A DNA stretch of 64,000 bases from Limnanthes douglasii subsp. nivea (GCA_036936605.1 JAUPFV010000004.1:138827473-138891472); one strand, 5' to 3'; shown: positions 18,927 through 31,043, counted from the first letter of the stretch. Numbers and translations: made by a program. Notes: a model not told the origin generated them from the letters alone.

Positions 18927-21900
18927 TTATTCCAAGTACATTCGAAGGTGTTCAATATTCCAAGGGTGAGTTAAAACCCTGCCATCTTTGTCTTCCAACC
19001 AGTATGTCCCAGGTTTGATTCTTTCAACCACAGTATATGGACCCTCCCAAGTTGGGGCCAGCTTTCCGAAGAGCTTTTCCTTAGTATGCAAGAAAACTTT
19101 CCTTAATACTTTATCTCCTGGTTGAAAATCTCTTCTTTTAACCTTAGAAGCAAACCTGCTTCTCATCAAGCCCTGATAGTGTGCCATTCTAAGATGAGCT
19201 TTCACCCGTCTTTCTTCGATCAAATCAAGCTGATTTCTAATTGCCATCTCATTAGCCTGTCCGGAGAAGTTATGAACACGAAAGGAGGGGAGTGTTTTCT
19301 CTATGGGGGCTACTGCATCCATTCCATAGACCAAGGCAAAAGGGGATTCTTGTGTTGCAGCCCCAGGTGTTGTCCGGTAGGCCCACAAGACTTCTTACAG
19401 ATAACTAGGCCACTTCCCAGCAGCCCCTTCTAAATTCTTCTTTAAACCGGACAGTATCGTTCTATTAGCCACTTCAACTTGCCCATTGGCTTGAGGGTGG
19501 AAAGGTGAAGAAAAGCAGTGCTGAATACCCCTTGAGGCACAGAAGCTTTCCATTTCTCTGTTGTCAAACTGTGGCCCGTTGTCTGTTGTTATTTTCTGGG
19601 GGACACCAAATCTGCAACATATGTTGGATAGAATGAATTTTATGACAGCTTTTGAGGTTGTCCCTGCTAAGGGGGCTGCTTCTATCCACTTCGAGAAGTA
19701 TTCAATGGCTACAATTATGGTTTTACGCCCTCCGGACGCCACAGGGAGAGGCCCAACTAAGTCCAATCCCCATCGAGAAAAAGGGATGGGCTCAGAAATT
19801 GATTCCAGAGGAATGGCTGGTACATGAATTTCATTGTTGTACCTCTGGCATGGGTCACACCTTCTTACCAGCTCCTTAACATCTTTCATAATCGATGGCC
19901 AATAGTATCCGGAGAGTAGCACTCTTCTTGTTAAAGCTCTAAATCCACAATGGGCTGATCCCTCACCATCATGCAATTCGGAGAGAACTGTCTGTGACTC
20001 ATGATCCCCTAAACAACGTAGGAGAGGTTTGCTGTAGGACTTTTTGTACAAGACTTCTCTAATCATAATGAAACCACGAGCCCTGTGTTTCAATGTTCTG
20101 GCTTGTGTTTTATCCAAGGGCACGTTACCACCGGACAAATATTGTATAAGAGGAGACCTCCAATCTTGAGGCCGATATACCTGTATTTCAAAGACTTTCT
20201 CTTTTCCACCCTCACCAAGTTCAATAGAAGGGCTCTCAAGCACATGGATCCATGGGTAGGACTCCGTATATGCTATCGTTGCCAATGAATCTGCTAGCTC
20301 ATTATCTGCCCGGGGGATGTGCTCATAGACAACAGCTTTCTTTAACGCTTCATTTTTGAGGAGGAGTAAATACTTGACCAATTGCTCCTTTCTAGCCTCT
20401 GATAGGCCCAAGGCATGGTGGACAAGCAACTGGGAGTCACTTAGTAGCTTGACCCTTTTAGCTCCACAGATATAGGCCAACTTTAACCCAGCTATGGCTG
20501 CTTCGTACTCGGACTCATTATTGGATGCCCTGAAAGCAAAACAAATAGCTTGGTACATGTTGTCCCCGTATGGGGAAGTGAGACATATTCCTGCCCCAGA
20601 TCCCATGGTACTGGATCCTCTGTCTGTTCGGACAATCCACACTTTCTTGTCTTTTGAATCAGTAGGTTGCTTCGAATCCCTGTCAGAGTGGAATTCAACC
20701 AGAAAATCAGCCACAGCTTGGGCTTTTACCGCTGTCCGGGGAGCAAAGTCTATGTCGAAGTCCCCCAACTCTACTGACCACTTGGTCATTCTGCTTGAAA
20801 TGTCTGCTTTTTGAAGGACATTCTTTAAAGGGAAGGACGTTCGGACAATGATAGGATGAGCCTGGAAGTAGGGCCTCATTTTCCTTGCAGCTATCACCAA
20901 GGCTAATGCCAGTTTTTCAAGTTTCAAGTAACGTCTCTCAGCATCAATCAAGCTTTTGCTGATGTAGTACACTGGGTGAGGATGCCCATCAACCTCCCTT
21001 ACTAGCACAGCACTGATGGCACAACTTGAAACAGCCAGATATACAAAGAGAGTCTCCCCATCAACTGGTTTGAACAAAGTCTTGGGAGAGGAAAGATGTT
21101 TCTTGATTTCATTAAATGCTTCATTACACGGTGGTGTCCATTCAAACCCCTTTGCACCCTTCAAGGTTTGAAAGAAAGGAGCACACATGTCCGATGACCT
21201 GGAGATGAATCTGTTCAAGGCAGCCAATCTCCCCGTTAATCGCTGTACTTCTTTAATGTTTCGAGGAGGCTCCATTTGGAACAAAGCATTGAGTTGGTCC
21301 GGGTCGGGCTGTATTCCATGCTCACTTATGATATACCCTAAGAACTTCCCGGACTGCACTCCGAACACACACTTTTCAGGGTTTAGTTTCAAATTTACTT
21401 TGGCCAAGTTGGCAAAAGTCTCTTGGAGGTCGGACAAGTGCAACTGCTCATCCACGCTTTTTACCATCATATCGTCAATGTAAACCTCCATATTTCTTCT
21501 AATTTGATCAGCAAATGCCTTGTTGACTAACCTTTGATAAGTAGCCCCAGCATTTTTTAGGCGTGGTATGCTCTTGATCTTTTGGATCTACTTGAATCTG
21601 ATTGTACCCGGAGAAGGCATCCATGAAGGAGAGAAGCTTGTTCCCATAAGTAGAGTCTACTAACTGATCTATCCGGGGGACCGGATACAAGTCTTTTGGA
21701 CAAGCTCGATCGAGGTCTGTGAAGTCAATGCACATACGCCATTTGCCATTCTTCTTTTTTACTAAAACAGGATTGGCAGTCCACAAAGGGTATTGAGATT
21801 CTTTAATGTGCCCCATCTTTGTGAGTCTGTCAACCTCTTGTACAATGACATCAGCCTTTTCTTTTGAAAAAGCTCTCCTCTTTTGTACCACTGGTGCCAC

Positions 21901-22032
21901 ATCTCTTCGGACAGATAGGTGATGGGAAATCACCTCTGATGGAATTCCAGTTACATCAGCATTGCACCAAGCAAAAACGTGCTGATGATCTTTTAAGAAT
22001 TTCAACATTCCTTCTTTCAGCATTGGTGGCAT
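18927..22032 (-). pseudogene. pol copy 2 (RT, RNase H, second RNase H, integrase), defective
   Basis: This copy directly follows gag-protease and is the original pol by position. Motifs and defects match copy 1: the RT deletion and frame change near 21550-21565, the integrase stop at 19395-19397, and Glu for the first catalytic Asp (codon 19703-19701). It differs by Asp instead of Asn next to the VYIDDMMVKS motif (21452) and by Lys instead of Glu near the RT deletion. A one-base loss near 22060 compared with element F probably separates it from the gag-protease frame. Because the RT deletion is in both units, it predates the duplication. Confidence 0.9.
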
Positions 22033-22163
22033 TTTGGACCCTATCCTGACACTTTTCCTTCTTCCAAGCAGTGCGTTTCAACCTCTTCAATCGGAATCAA
22101 CACTCCGGGGGTCTCTCTGGGGTCATCAATTTCACCCTCACCCCCAGGAAGACCCTCGGACTG

Positions 22164-24506
22164 CTATTGATCATTTATACGGACTGCCCCCAGCGTTCGT
22201 GGAGCCAAGGCAGTGGCATAGCATTCTCTTGCAATCTTTTGGCTGCTCCGGACAACCCCAACCTGTCCCTGAACAACATACTTTAAACACTGGTGGACTG
22301 TCGAAGCCACCGCATGCATCCTAGAGAGCCAAGATCTCCCTAAAATAGCATTATAGCAGGTGGGACAGTCCACCACAATGAAGAGTATTCTAACCATTTT
22401 CTTGAAAGGGCCCCTGCCCAACAACACTTCTTCTTCAAACTCCCCGATCACATCGGCTGAGCTGCCCGTGAAGCCCACGATTGACCTGTCCGACTTTTGA
22501 ATCACAGCTGGATTTTTCATTTTCTTGTAAGTGTCTAGGAAAAGGATATTGGCAGAGCTTCCAGTGTCTACCAGAATTCGCCTTATCTCATTGCCCCCTA
22601 TAGATGCTCCTATAACAACAGCATCCTCATGAGGGCCAGCAATGTCTCTTAAATCATCCCCATCAAAGACAATGAATGGGAATGAATTTGGTGATTGATA
22701 AGAGGTCATGCCTCCTTCTAGTTGGGAGGCCAAATTATGAACATGCTTTTTTCTTGAAGAAGTAGTAGGAGCTGTCATAGTGTCCCCTCCGAAAATTGTC
22801 AGTGACTCAAAGAATTTAATGAGCCCGGAGACCGATCTAGAACGCTCCTCTATAGCACCCACTCTGTTTCGTGTTGGATCAGGATCCAAGTATTCAGATT
22901 CCACATCAAACCTTTCAACTATTACCATAGCCCCCTCTGGGGCAGCATTACCCGGACCAGCCCGGTGAGTGTTGTCAGGCCTGTTGCCTCCTTTTCTTTT
23001 AACGTATGCACCCAACTTTCCCCTTTCAATCAAGTTTTGTACCTCTTGTTTCAATGCTATGCAATCATCAGTGGTATGGCCAATATCATTGTGGTATTGG
23101 CAAAAGGAGTTGTTACGATGCTCTCGGGGAGACTACAAGGTTGCTGGTCTCCGGTAGTATACTTCATCTTTTGTTTTATCGAAAATGGTTGCCACACTTT
23201 CTTTGAGTTCCGCAAACCACTCCGGTTGGACCCATGGTCCTCTTTTGTTTCTAGACTGTTGACTTTGAGCAGGAGCAGCTGGTTGAGACTGAGCTTTTCC
23301 CCTACCATGCCCCTGTCCGGTTTCTCTGGCTTTATTCCCGGATTGGTTTTGATTTGGAGTTGGTGCCACCGGGGTGGATCTCACCTGTCTGTGCACCCTG
23401 GTCTTTTTTGTTTCATCAACATTTATTTGCTTGCCAACTTGGTTTAGCAATCCTCCCCAGGTCATGGCTTTCTTCCTGGTCACCGAATCAGCCAGGTTGC
23501 CTGGGTTCAAACCTTGTCTTAAGGATGCTATTGCCACCTGTTCGAAGCAATCAGCCAACTCATTCTTTGTGTTTACAAAACGACTTATGTACTACTTTAA
23601 CGACTCATTTGGCTCTTGGGCACAATGGATTATTGTGTCTCCATTGCCCTTCAGCTCCTTACTCCCCACAAACTGCCTTCGAAAGGCCACCCAAAAAGTA
23701 TCAAAATCTTTAATACAACCCTGAGGCAGGCTGTTGTACCATTTCAGAGCACTCCCCGTAAAAGATTGGGAGAATGCCCTACAGAGTAGTTTATCATCAT
23801 CATCAAAGTTCATCATGAAGTTCTTGAATTGCTCCAGATGATTGTCCGGATCAGTACTGCCATCGTACTTCTCCATCTTGGTGCTGTCAAACCTCTTAGG
23901 GAGGTTTCCGGACAGGATTTTAGAAGACAGTGGAGACTGCCTCCAATTCCTTCCACGACTGAACACGGTATCCTCATTAGGAGTTGCAAAGATACCTGGC
24001 TCATCGTGGAAAGCAAAAGGATCCATCAACATCTTGCCTGTATACCTCCGGTGGTGAGATGATCCTTTTCCAATATGCCTTTTCATTCTTCCATGGTGAT
24101 CTCTTTTTCTGGAATACTTCTTAACTTGCTTTTGTTTCTTCTTGGTTCGACCCTCATCACTGCTAGAGGATAAGGATTTTTCATTTCCCTCACTATCCGA
24201 AGAGCTGTCCGAAGACTCTGAACTCGAGTAAGAACTCTCCACAGGCTTGGACCGGTGAGACTTTTTAGAGCTGGCATGTGTCTTTTTAGTGCTCACATGA
24301 GTTTTCGAAGCCTCAGGCTCTCGAGGGTTGTCAGTGTGATGAGCAGCTGACGCTTTGGATTTCTCTTTCATGCCCATCTTGGCCTTTTCAGCCCTCAGAG
24401 CTTCTATCTCAAGCTTTAACCTGTCGCGCTCTTGGACAGTATACTCATCGTTCTCCTCCACCACTTCGAGCAAAGCTGGTGGAAGCTCTGGATTATCCGG
24501 ATTCAT
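22164..24506 (-). pseudogene. gag-protease of element A, two in-frame stops
   Basis: One minus-strand frame runs from MNPDNPELPPALLEV at 24506 to the stop at 22166-22164, broken by TAG at 23594-23592 and TAG at 23135-23133. The latter stands where element F has CAA. Gag features are a charged Lys/Ser-rich N-terminus, a Retrotrans_gag-like core (YDGSTDPDNHLEQFKNFM, SALKWYNSLP, FRRQFVG) and a C/H-rich motif CQYHNDIGHTTDDC. The aspartic protease follows with IGASIGGNE and RILVDTGSSANILF, including the catalytic DTG. gag forms the particle and protease cuts the polyprotein. The start is the first Met after the primer binding site. Confidence 0.88.
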
Positions 24507-24558
24507 TCGGACAGAAATTCTTTGATTGGTTTCGAATACTTGATTCAGGCACCGTCGC

Positions 24559-24576
24559 CTCCCACTGTGGTCGCCA
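24559..24576 (-). other. primer binding site of element A
   Basis: On the minus strand TGGCGACCACAGTGGGAG begins 3 nt past the 5' LTR end (CCACACCA, then AAT). Starting with TGG, it can pair with a tRNA CCA end. A similar string follows the 5' LTR of element C. The tRNA was not identified. Confidence 0.7.
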
Positions 24577-24579
24577 ATT

Positions 24580-25018
24580 TGGTGTGGATAAAAGTAGCCT
24601 GAGGGTAGGCTAGTAATTCCAAGTAGAGTTTCAGGGTGGTGTAAGGGTGTTTCAAGGTGGTGAGAGAATTAAGCAGCTTGGCAGCAGTTAATTTTCATTA
24701 CCAGAAGTTAATGCTGGTGGTTAAGTATTTATAGTATGTTATTTGGGCCCTTATGGGCTTTCGGGTCATGTTTAATGGACCCGGGTCATGTTTAAAGACC
24801 CATGAGTTTAAAGCAGATGGGCAGGTAGCTTAGTCAGAAAGTGTTTAGGTTTTTTAGTACTTTAGTCATAGTTCGAACAGCCTTAAGCTCACAGTGTTCG
24901 AAGTCATCTGTCCGGTTCAAAAGTCCTGTCCGATTTAAGTTCTTAGTGTCTGTCCGGTTTACGGAGAGATTTATATTGGTCTGCCCTTCCGGGGAGCATT
25001 CTGAATTCGGACTCATCA
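24580..25018 (-). repeat. 5' LTR of element A (439 bp)
   Basis: Partner of 7753-8191 with three transitions in 439 bp. On the element strand it starts TGATGAGTCC at 25018 and ends CCACACCA at 24580. Confidence 0.95.
24727..24733 (-). promoter_or_regulatory. TATA box of the 5' LTR (element A)
   Basis: TATAAAT on the minus strand lies about 290 bp into the LTR. The LTRs of B, C and F have TATAAA at a similar relative place after AATTAAGGG. It probably directs the genomic RNA. Confidence 0.55.
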
Positions 25019-25023
25019 ATAAT
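25019..25023 (+). repeat. target-site duplication ATAAT (right)
   Basis: Matches 7748-7752 and completes the insertion signature of element A. Confidence 0.88.
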
Positions 25024-26319
25024 ATCTTAAAGAAATAAACTTATGACAGTAAACCAATTGTATTATCCTAATATATCAACATGTTCAGACAATAAGATCA
25101 CTTATATCACTTGTACTAGTACCTAACTTTCAAGTACTGGTTTGGTTCCATGTCATTCCTCACATATCATTACTTTTCCTTTTATAAACTTTTTTGTATG
25201 TAAAGGTTTAAGTAGGATATCAAAAATATACATCACATTTATTTGATATTATATATTGTGATACACTCGATAGTGGTTTTATATGTTTTGTACTTATTTC
25301 ATACAATGAAATATAATGTACCAATAAATGGATAGACCTAATATGATAACAAAAAAGAGAAATAATAACAAAATTTATATTTTTTATCTCGACTAGTGTT
25401 GTTTTTTGTTATGTTTCATGAGATTCACTTTACAAATATTCTACCATCAAGCGTAAGCTAAATGATGATAAAACATATTAAATTATAAAAACGTATTACA
25501 TATATTTTTTATAATCATAAAGTGGTTTATTATAAAATTTAATTGGTATATACGTATTAACAGTTTTAGAAATATATTTTTAGACCAAATTTTTTTTATG
25601 TGATCATGATTGGTTTATTAGGGTTTGTTTTCGATTTTTTATCAATTAAAAATATACTATATACATATTTTAGATTCATAGATATTGATGAGGCTTGATT
25701 CTATACAACCGAATTGAACTTGTGAGTCGATCTACCTTTATATAAATATAGCTCAAAGAAAAAGAATAATATTCAAATTATGCAAAAATAAATTTAGAAA
25801 AAATAATCACCCGTCAAATGAGGGATGATAAATATCTTCGTATCGATTGGTATGTGCATGTTTATACACATATCCCATAAATATACATATATTAATATGT
25901 CTTTAATATGAAATCCTTAAACAATCTATTATTCAAGGTTTATACATAACTCAAATCAAGATAATGACCCGACTAACAATTTCTTTATGATCGGTCTTCT
26001 TAGTCTTTGTGAGTACAACGAGGAAAGACTACATCATTGCTCAATTAACTGTTAGGTGTAACATAAACTTCCCAAATATTAGTTTTGTGATAAAATATTA
26101 TCCCCAAACCGCCTCATTAAACTCTCAATAGTCAAAACCTTTATCGAAGGAAAAAACTAAATTTTAATGGAAAAATGTATAGTTGGATAGTGCTTCACCT
26201 TACAAAATTAAAGGTTAGATGTGGTAGCGAAAACATTTTTTTTCAGGGCATAAAAAATTTGGTGTAACAACATTAGAAACAAAACTTTATCTCCTCCTAC
26301 TAGCTATCCAATCCAAATA
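25024..26319. other. AT-rich stretch, nothing recognised
   Basis: No coding or structural feature could be supported. In the intact relative of the flanking repeat (27625-28575) the corresponding gap is only about 100 bp, so this stretch may itself be an insertion. Confidence 0.4.
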
Positions 26320-26775
26320 TATTGATTATTTGGTTGAATACAATGAAATCAAAACTGAATCCTATATATCTAAATAATATTTTCTTTGCCCAAAACATAA
26401 GGCTAGTCATTAAGCTTACTCATATTTGTTTTTTAGGCTCGGGTGGCCGAGGTCCACTCTTTTACATCGACCATCCATACATAAGGTTCTGCCATCCAAA
26501 ATACTTATCTTTGTCTTTGAAGCTCGAATAGCCGAGGTTCACTCTTTCATATTTAGGGCGTCGGCTACCCATACCATACTCAACTACGAGTTCAACGAGC
26601 CAAAATTTACTTTGTTCGGGGATCGAGAGTAAACTTATAAAGAAACTTAAATGTGAAGTTCTCGAGGCTGCTTCCTTCTGACACGAGGAAAGCTTTTGTT
26701 TTTATCGATACAAATCAAGCATATGTATTTAAGATATTACACACATTTCTAGTTTTCCTTTTCCACTTGTATTAA
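26320..26775 (+). repeat. right part of the old dispersed repeat
   Basis: It resembles about 28180-28575: matching strings include GCCGAGGTTCACTCTTTCA, TTCTGACAC next to GGCAAG or GGAAAG, and ATGTAAATCAAG-like text before a pyrimidine-rich end. Together with 7280-7752 it forms a second, interrupted copy of that repeat. Confidence 0.55.
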
Positions 26776-27624
26776 TTCATATTTTTATTTATCTAAAATT
26801 TATTATTAGCCATCTTTGAGACGTACCTTTAGCCCTTTTATAGATTGTTGATTTCCGAATCATGGACTTCATGCACCCTAGAATAATGGTTAGTGAAGTA
26901 ACTAAAGAGACAAACAAGATAAATTAACTTACAAATATTTGTGGACGATACTACTTTTTTCCAAATTCTCAAACCACAATAGTGAGTTATTATTATAATG
27001 GTCATCAACAACCGTAAAATTTTATGTTGACTTCATTAAATTTATCTTGTATATTCAACAAGTTTCAGTCAATACTACTAACCGGTCTAAGTCGTTAGTC
27101 GAATACTTCCAATCTGTCTAAGTCGTTAGTCGAGTATTGTGGACTTATTAAATACTCTCTCAACTTCTCAGTTTAGCATACCATGTGTTAAATCATGTAC
27201 TCTTGAGATAACATGCCATCTTTTTGTTATAATGGGTAAACAAAAAGACTAGTATAAGCTGCAAGAGATAATGAATCATAAAGCTTCCGATGTACGATCA
27301 TATAATGCGAGTGATTCAATTTACTCTTCCTCTTTTAGGGTAAAGGTTTCGAGTCGACGCATCCTAGAAAAGAATATGAGGACAAAGTAGGTTGATGTAA
27401 ATATTACAAGTGTATAATTAAACCATAAAGTGATAATAAGTATTTAATGACTAAAATCTCAAACTAAGGAATTATTATACTTTTTTTTAATTTTTAAACC
27501 TAGTTTATTTTATTTATATCTAGTCAATATTGCTTTACTCTTAGAGTCGCAAGTAAAAATGATATACAAACACAATAACAAAAACAAAACAAATTAAAAG
27601 GTAATAATTGAAAGGAAATGACCT
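26776..27624. other. AT-rich stretch between the two old repeat copies
   Basis: No coding region is visible. A short local duplication around TCTAAGTCGTTAGTCGA occurs at about 27087-27135. Confidence 0.4.
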
Positions 27625-28575
27625 TCTTGCAAATGAACATTTCTTTAACATCCACCATAATATCTTGAGTTCTTTTTAAAAAAATCAGATTTATCTTTAA
27701 CTTTTCACTACATACTCATACCAAACAACGTCACAGATATAGGATGTATAAAGTGAAAGATAAAATTTATAATTGTCGATCTAAATATTTAATCGATGGC
27801 TCTCATTTGACAAAGTTAACTTAATACATGAATTATATCATATATATTTTTCTCGAGTCACGTCACTTGAAAAAAAAATGTTGGGGTGATTAGAGTACAT
27901 GAATTACACAACACGTATGTGAATGATTATGATACGTATTGCGTGCGACTACACAAATAATTGATAATTTCTTATTAAAAGAAATTATATGATGACACAC
28001 ATTTTAATGAATGAGCCATAACTCATTGCTAATCAATTTAAATGGTAACCAAAGTTTTGGGTAACATTGATGAAAATATTATCCTCGGTTAAAACTGGAT
28101 TCAAATAGTAAGACTAATGATATTATGTGGAATTTAATAGAAATATTAGTCTCGGTCAGATGTAGCCTAAATTTTAGATCTATCGATAGAATATAATAAA
28201 AATCAACACTGAAGTCTATATATTTGGATATTATGTCCTTTGGCCATCCATCATACTCTTAATTTCTTTGGAGGCTCAGATAGCTAGGTCCATTCTTTCA
28301 CATTTAGAGGGGTCAATCATCCATACCTAAAGTTGGCCGAGGTTCACTCTTTCACATCTAAAGGATCAACTACCCCACCTTACACAACAGAGAATTTGGC
28401 AAGCTAAGTTTTACTTTCTCAAAGGTTTGAGAGAAGATTTATGAAGAGAACTGATTACGAAGTTCTTAAGACTTCTTTTTTCTGACACATGGCAAGTTTT
28501 TTTTTCGTCGATGTAAATCAAGGATGTGCATTTAAGACGTTGCACACAGTTTTTAATTTTCCTTATTCACTGTAT
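27625..28575 (+). repeat. contiguous copy of the old dispersed repeat (about 950 bp)
   Basis: It contains both halves seen separately at 7280-7752 and 26320-26775, in the same order and orientation. No open frame was found. Its size and the pairing around a gap would suit a decayed LTR, but clear TG/CA ends were not found. Confidence 0.5.
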
Positions 28576-29516
28576 CTGAGTTCTAACCTAGAATTTACCT
28601 CTCAATTTTAATTTATATCATACATAGACAACCACAGAGCTCTTGGTAATTGACTCATTAAGACTAGTACATATAATTTAGATGATTTTTTAAAATTCAA
28701 ATCTAACCATTTACTTCATAAGAGTGTTTTAATTGATAAAAACGAATATATAAATATAAATATTAAACTTTAACGACAAATTAAAAAGATTTAACTCATG
28801 TTAATCATTGATACAAGCATACAGAATAATAATAAAAAAAGATAATAAAATTTCATGTTTTGTTGTCAACTACTTTCTTTTTTTCTAGAACAATTTTTTT
28901 TCTGAAGACAATATTATTTTTTTTAAATATTGAACCCTCTTTCTTGAACCTTTCTATTATTCATAACCAAAATAATAAATCTTATGATATCTATATATTT
29001 TAGCTAAAATAATACACCATAGCCCGTATCCATGTGGTATGAAAACCATATGTATTTTTATTTAATCCTTCATTTTCTTTTCTTTTCTTTATTTAACATT
29101 TGATTTTTATATAAACTCTTTTAAGACTTTTCTTTTATTTTTTCAATTATCTTTCAATTACCTATTAAATTTAAAATAAATAAACGTGAGAATATTATGT
29201 TTATTTTTAAATCAAACTAACCAATAAATTATATTATATATATAAGATAAAGATTCATTCATCAAAATAAACTACATTTATTATTTTGTTAGTTCTAAAA
29301 AAGATAAATTAAATTATCATGACAAAAAAATATGAACAATGAATATTTATAAAAAATATCTAATAAGACCAAATTTTCTAAACTTAAGAAAAGTTAATGA
29401 AATTTAGTGAAACTTCCACTCACATGTTATTCAATTAATATTTTAAAAAATATATATCATATAACTATTGAAATATATTTATTTAATATATTTATGGTCT
29501 GACAATAATTTGGACC
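28576..29516. other. very AT-rich stretch, nothing recognised
   Basis: Only A/T-rich low-complexity sequence is seen up to the left LTR of element C. Confidence 0.5.
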
Positions 29517-29894
29517 TGATGAGTCCGAACGAATCCACCATTGCTCACTAAGAAATCCGGATAAAGGCAATTCGGACAATAAGTGCCTACTGAACTATCC
29601 GGACAAGACAAAAGTATTAAATAACTAAACACCTTTTGACTAAGCTAGGTATTAATCAGCTTATTAAGTAAATGGGTCTTTAAACTTGATCTGGTTTCAT
29701 AACTTGACCCGAAAGCCCATGGGTCCATAATTAAGGGTATAAATACCCATCTACTTTCATTAATGAGGGTAATGAACATTTAATACAACCAGACGGCTTA
29801 AATCTCTCACTACAAAATACCCAAACATTTAATACTCTTAAAACTCTCTAAAACACTTGACAAAATTACCCTCAGCTTAAAATAAACCACACCA
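29517..29894 (+). repeat. 5' LTR of element C (378 bp)
   Basis: Starts TGATGAGTCCGAAC and ends AACCACACCA. The palindromic GGGTATAAATACCC at 29735-29748 holds the TATA box. The primer-binding-like string TTAGCGACCACAGTGGGAG follows. Confidence 0.88.
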
Positions 29895-30177
29895 AATTAG
29901 CGACCACAGTGGGAGTGGCCAAGCTATTTGCAAGAAGTATTGTGGGCGTACCGGACTACTCGTGGAGCTGCTACACAAGAATCTCCTTTGTCCTTGGTGT
30001 ATGGGATAGATGCAATTACTCCTCAGCTTAAAATAACCCACACCAAATTGGCGACCACTGTATGGAAGTGGCCAAGCTATTTGCAAGAAGTATTGTGGGT
30101 GTACCGGACTACTCTTGGAGCTGCTACACAAGAATATCCTTTTTCCTTGGTGTATGGGATGGATGCAATTACTCCTA
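29872..30177 (+). repeat. 153-bp tandem duplication joining LTR end/primer site to integrase
   Basis: A unit made of the last LTR bases, the primer binding site and an integrase piece (TGGCCAAGCTATTTGC to the GGTGTATGGGAT region) occurs twice; TGGCCAAGC is at 29916 and 30069. Both units therefore carry the same LTR/primer-site to integrase junction, with small differences around it. Confidence 0.85.
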
Positions 30178-30555
30178 TAGATGTAACTCTACCATCATAC
30201 AGAGTCCACAATTATTCTGAGTAGGCCAATGAATTGGCAATTAGAAGTCAGTTGGACTTAATAGAGTAAACATGAGTTAAGGCTCATCTTAGAACCACCC
30301 ATTACCAAGGCTTGATGAGAAGCAGATTTGCTTCCAAAATCAAGAGAAGGGATTTTCAGTCAGGGGATAAAGTATTAAGAAAGGTTTTCTAGCATACTAA
30401 AGAAAAACAGTTTGGCAAACTAGCTCCGAACTGGGAAGGCCCTTGTGAGGTCTCCGAAAAAACTTAAGCCTGGGACATATAGGCTTCAAGACAAAGATGG
30501 AAGAATCCTTAAACACCCATAAATTATTGAATACCTCTGGTTATATCTGGAATGA
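29916..30555 (+). pseudogene. integrase C-terminal remnant (element C)
   Basis: Visible motifs are KWPSYLQEVLWVYRTT, LVYGMDAITPIDVTL, RSRFASKIKRRDF and the final LYLE before TGA at 30553-30555. The HHCC part and the catalytic core are deleted. There are several internal stops, for example within the region where relatives have LIEERRVKAHL. Confidence 0.8.
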
Positions 30556-30600
30556 AATTTGTGTAAATATTTACTTGTTGAAAGTCCATGTAAATATTAG

Positions 30601-31043
30601 AGGGCATACTCTTTCCTACCCTAGTGGTGCGGGGAGGTCTTAATGAGGTGTCTGGTTTTTTCAATGAAATATGATGCCTTCTTAAAATATTTTGTGTGAT
30701 CTGATTACAATTTATTTCAAGTCTTCAATTTAATATTAAGGATCTTTGACACATTAGATTAATCTGGTTGAATGATGACCATTAAATACATGTCACCGGA
30801 AATTTTAAACACTCTCATCTTAAAATATTTATAAAGTAAAGAAAGGATCTTTAAACATTAGCCATTAAAATTGAAAGCAAGTATGAAACAAAGTTAAAAT
30901 TGGGTAAGATAAGCCTGTCCGGGTAAGAACCGGACAATGATATTAAAACACAGAATATGCCTTGGCCATCCAAGGACTTTAAGTTTTAGGCTTAACCGGA
31001 CTCAAACCGGATACAATTACAAAAATATCTTGGCCATCCAAGG
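30601..31043. other. conserved block and hairpin pair (element C)
   Basis: The post-pol block (GGGCATACTCTTTCCTACCC, then GTGCGGGGAGGTCTTAATG, then TATGATGCCTTCTT) lies at about 30601-30690. The hairpins CCTTGG-CCAT-CCAAGG are at 30960-30975 and 31028-31043 (first pair changed to T-G). They are the 3' regions of the convergent pol and aORF units. Confidence 0.6.

Larger units (their letters stand above)
15376..22233. repeat. tandem duplication unit 2 (6,858 bp) inside element A
   Basis: Second copy of 8517-15374. On the element strand it is the upstream unit and is the one continuous with gag and protease at 22234 onward. Its left edge begins TTACTATAAATTC, cutting at the aORF TATA box. Confidence 0.95.
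7753..25018 (-). mobile_element. Element A: complete Tat/Ogre-like gypsy element, 17,266 bp, with internal tandem duplication
   Basis: Two 439-bp LTRs with three differences bound the element, inside a perfect 5-bp target duplication. Read on the minus strand the order is: 5' LTR (25018-24580), primer binding site, gag-protease, RT/RNase H/integrase (copy 2), antisense aORF (copy 2), a second RT/RNase H/integrase (copy 1), a second antisense aORF (copy 1), polypurine tract, 3' LTR. The repeated part is a 6,858-bp tandem duplication; without it the element would be about 10.4 kb. Stops in gag, an RT deletion, an integrase stop and an aORF stop make the coding regions defective. The close LTRs show it is the youngest insertion here. 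Confidence 0.93.
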
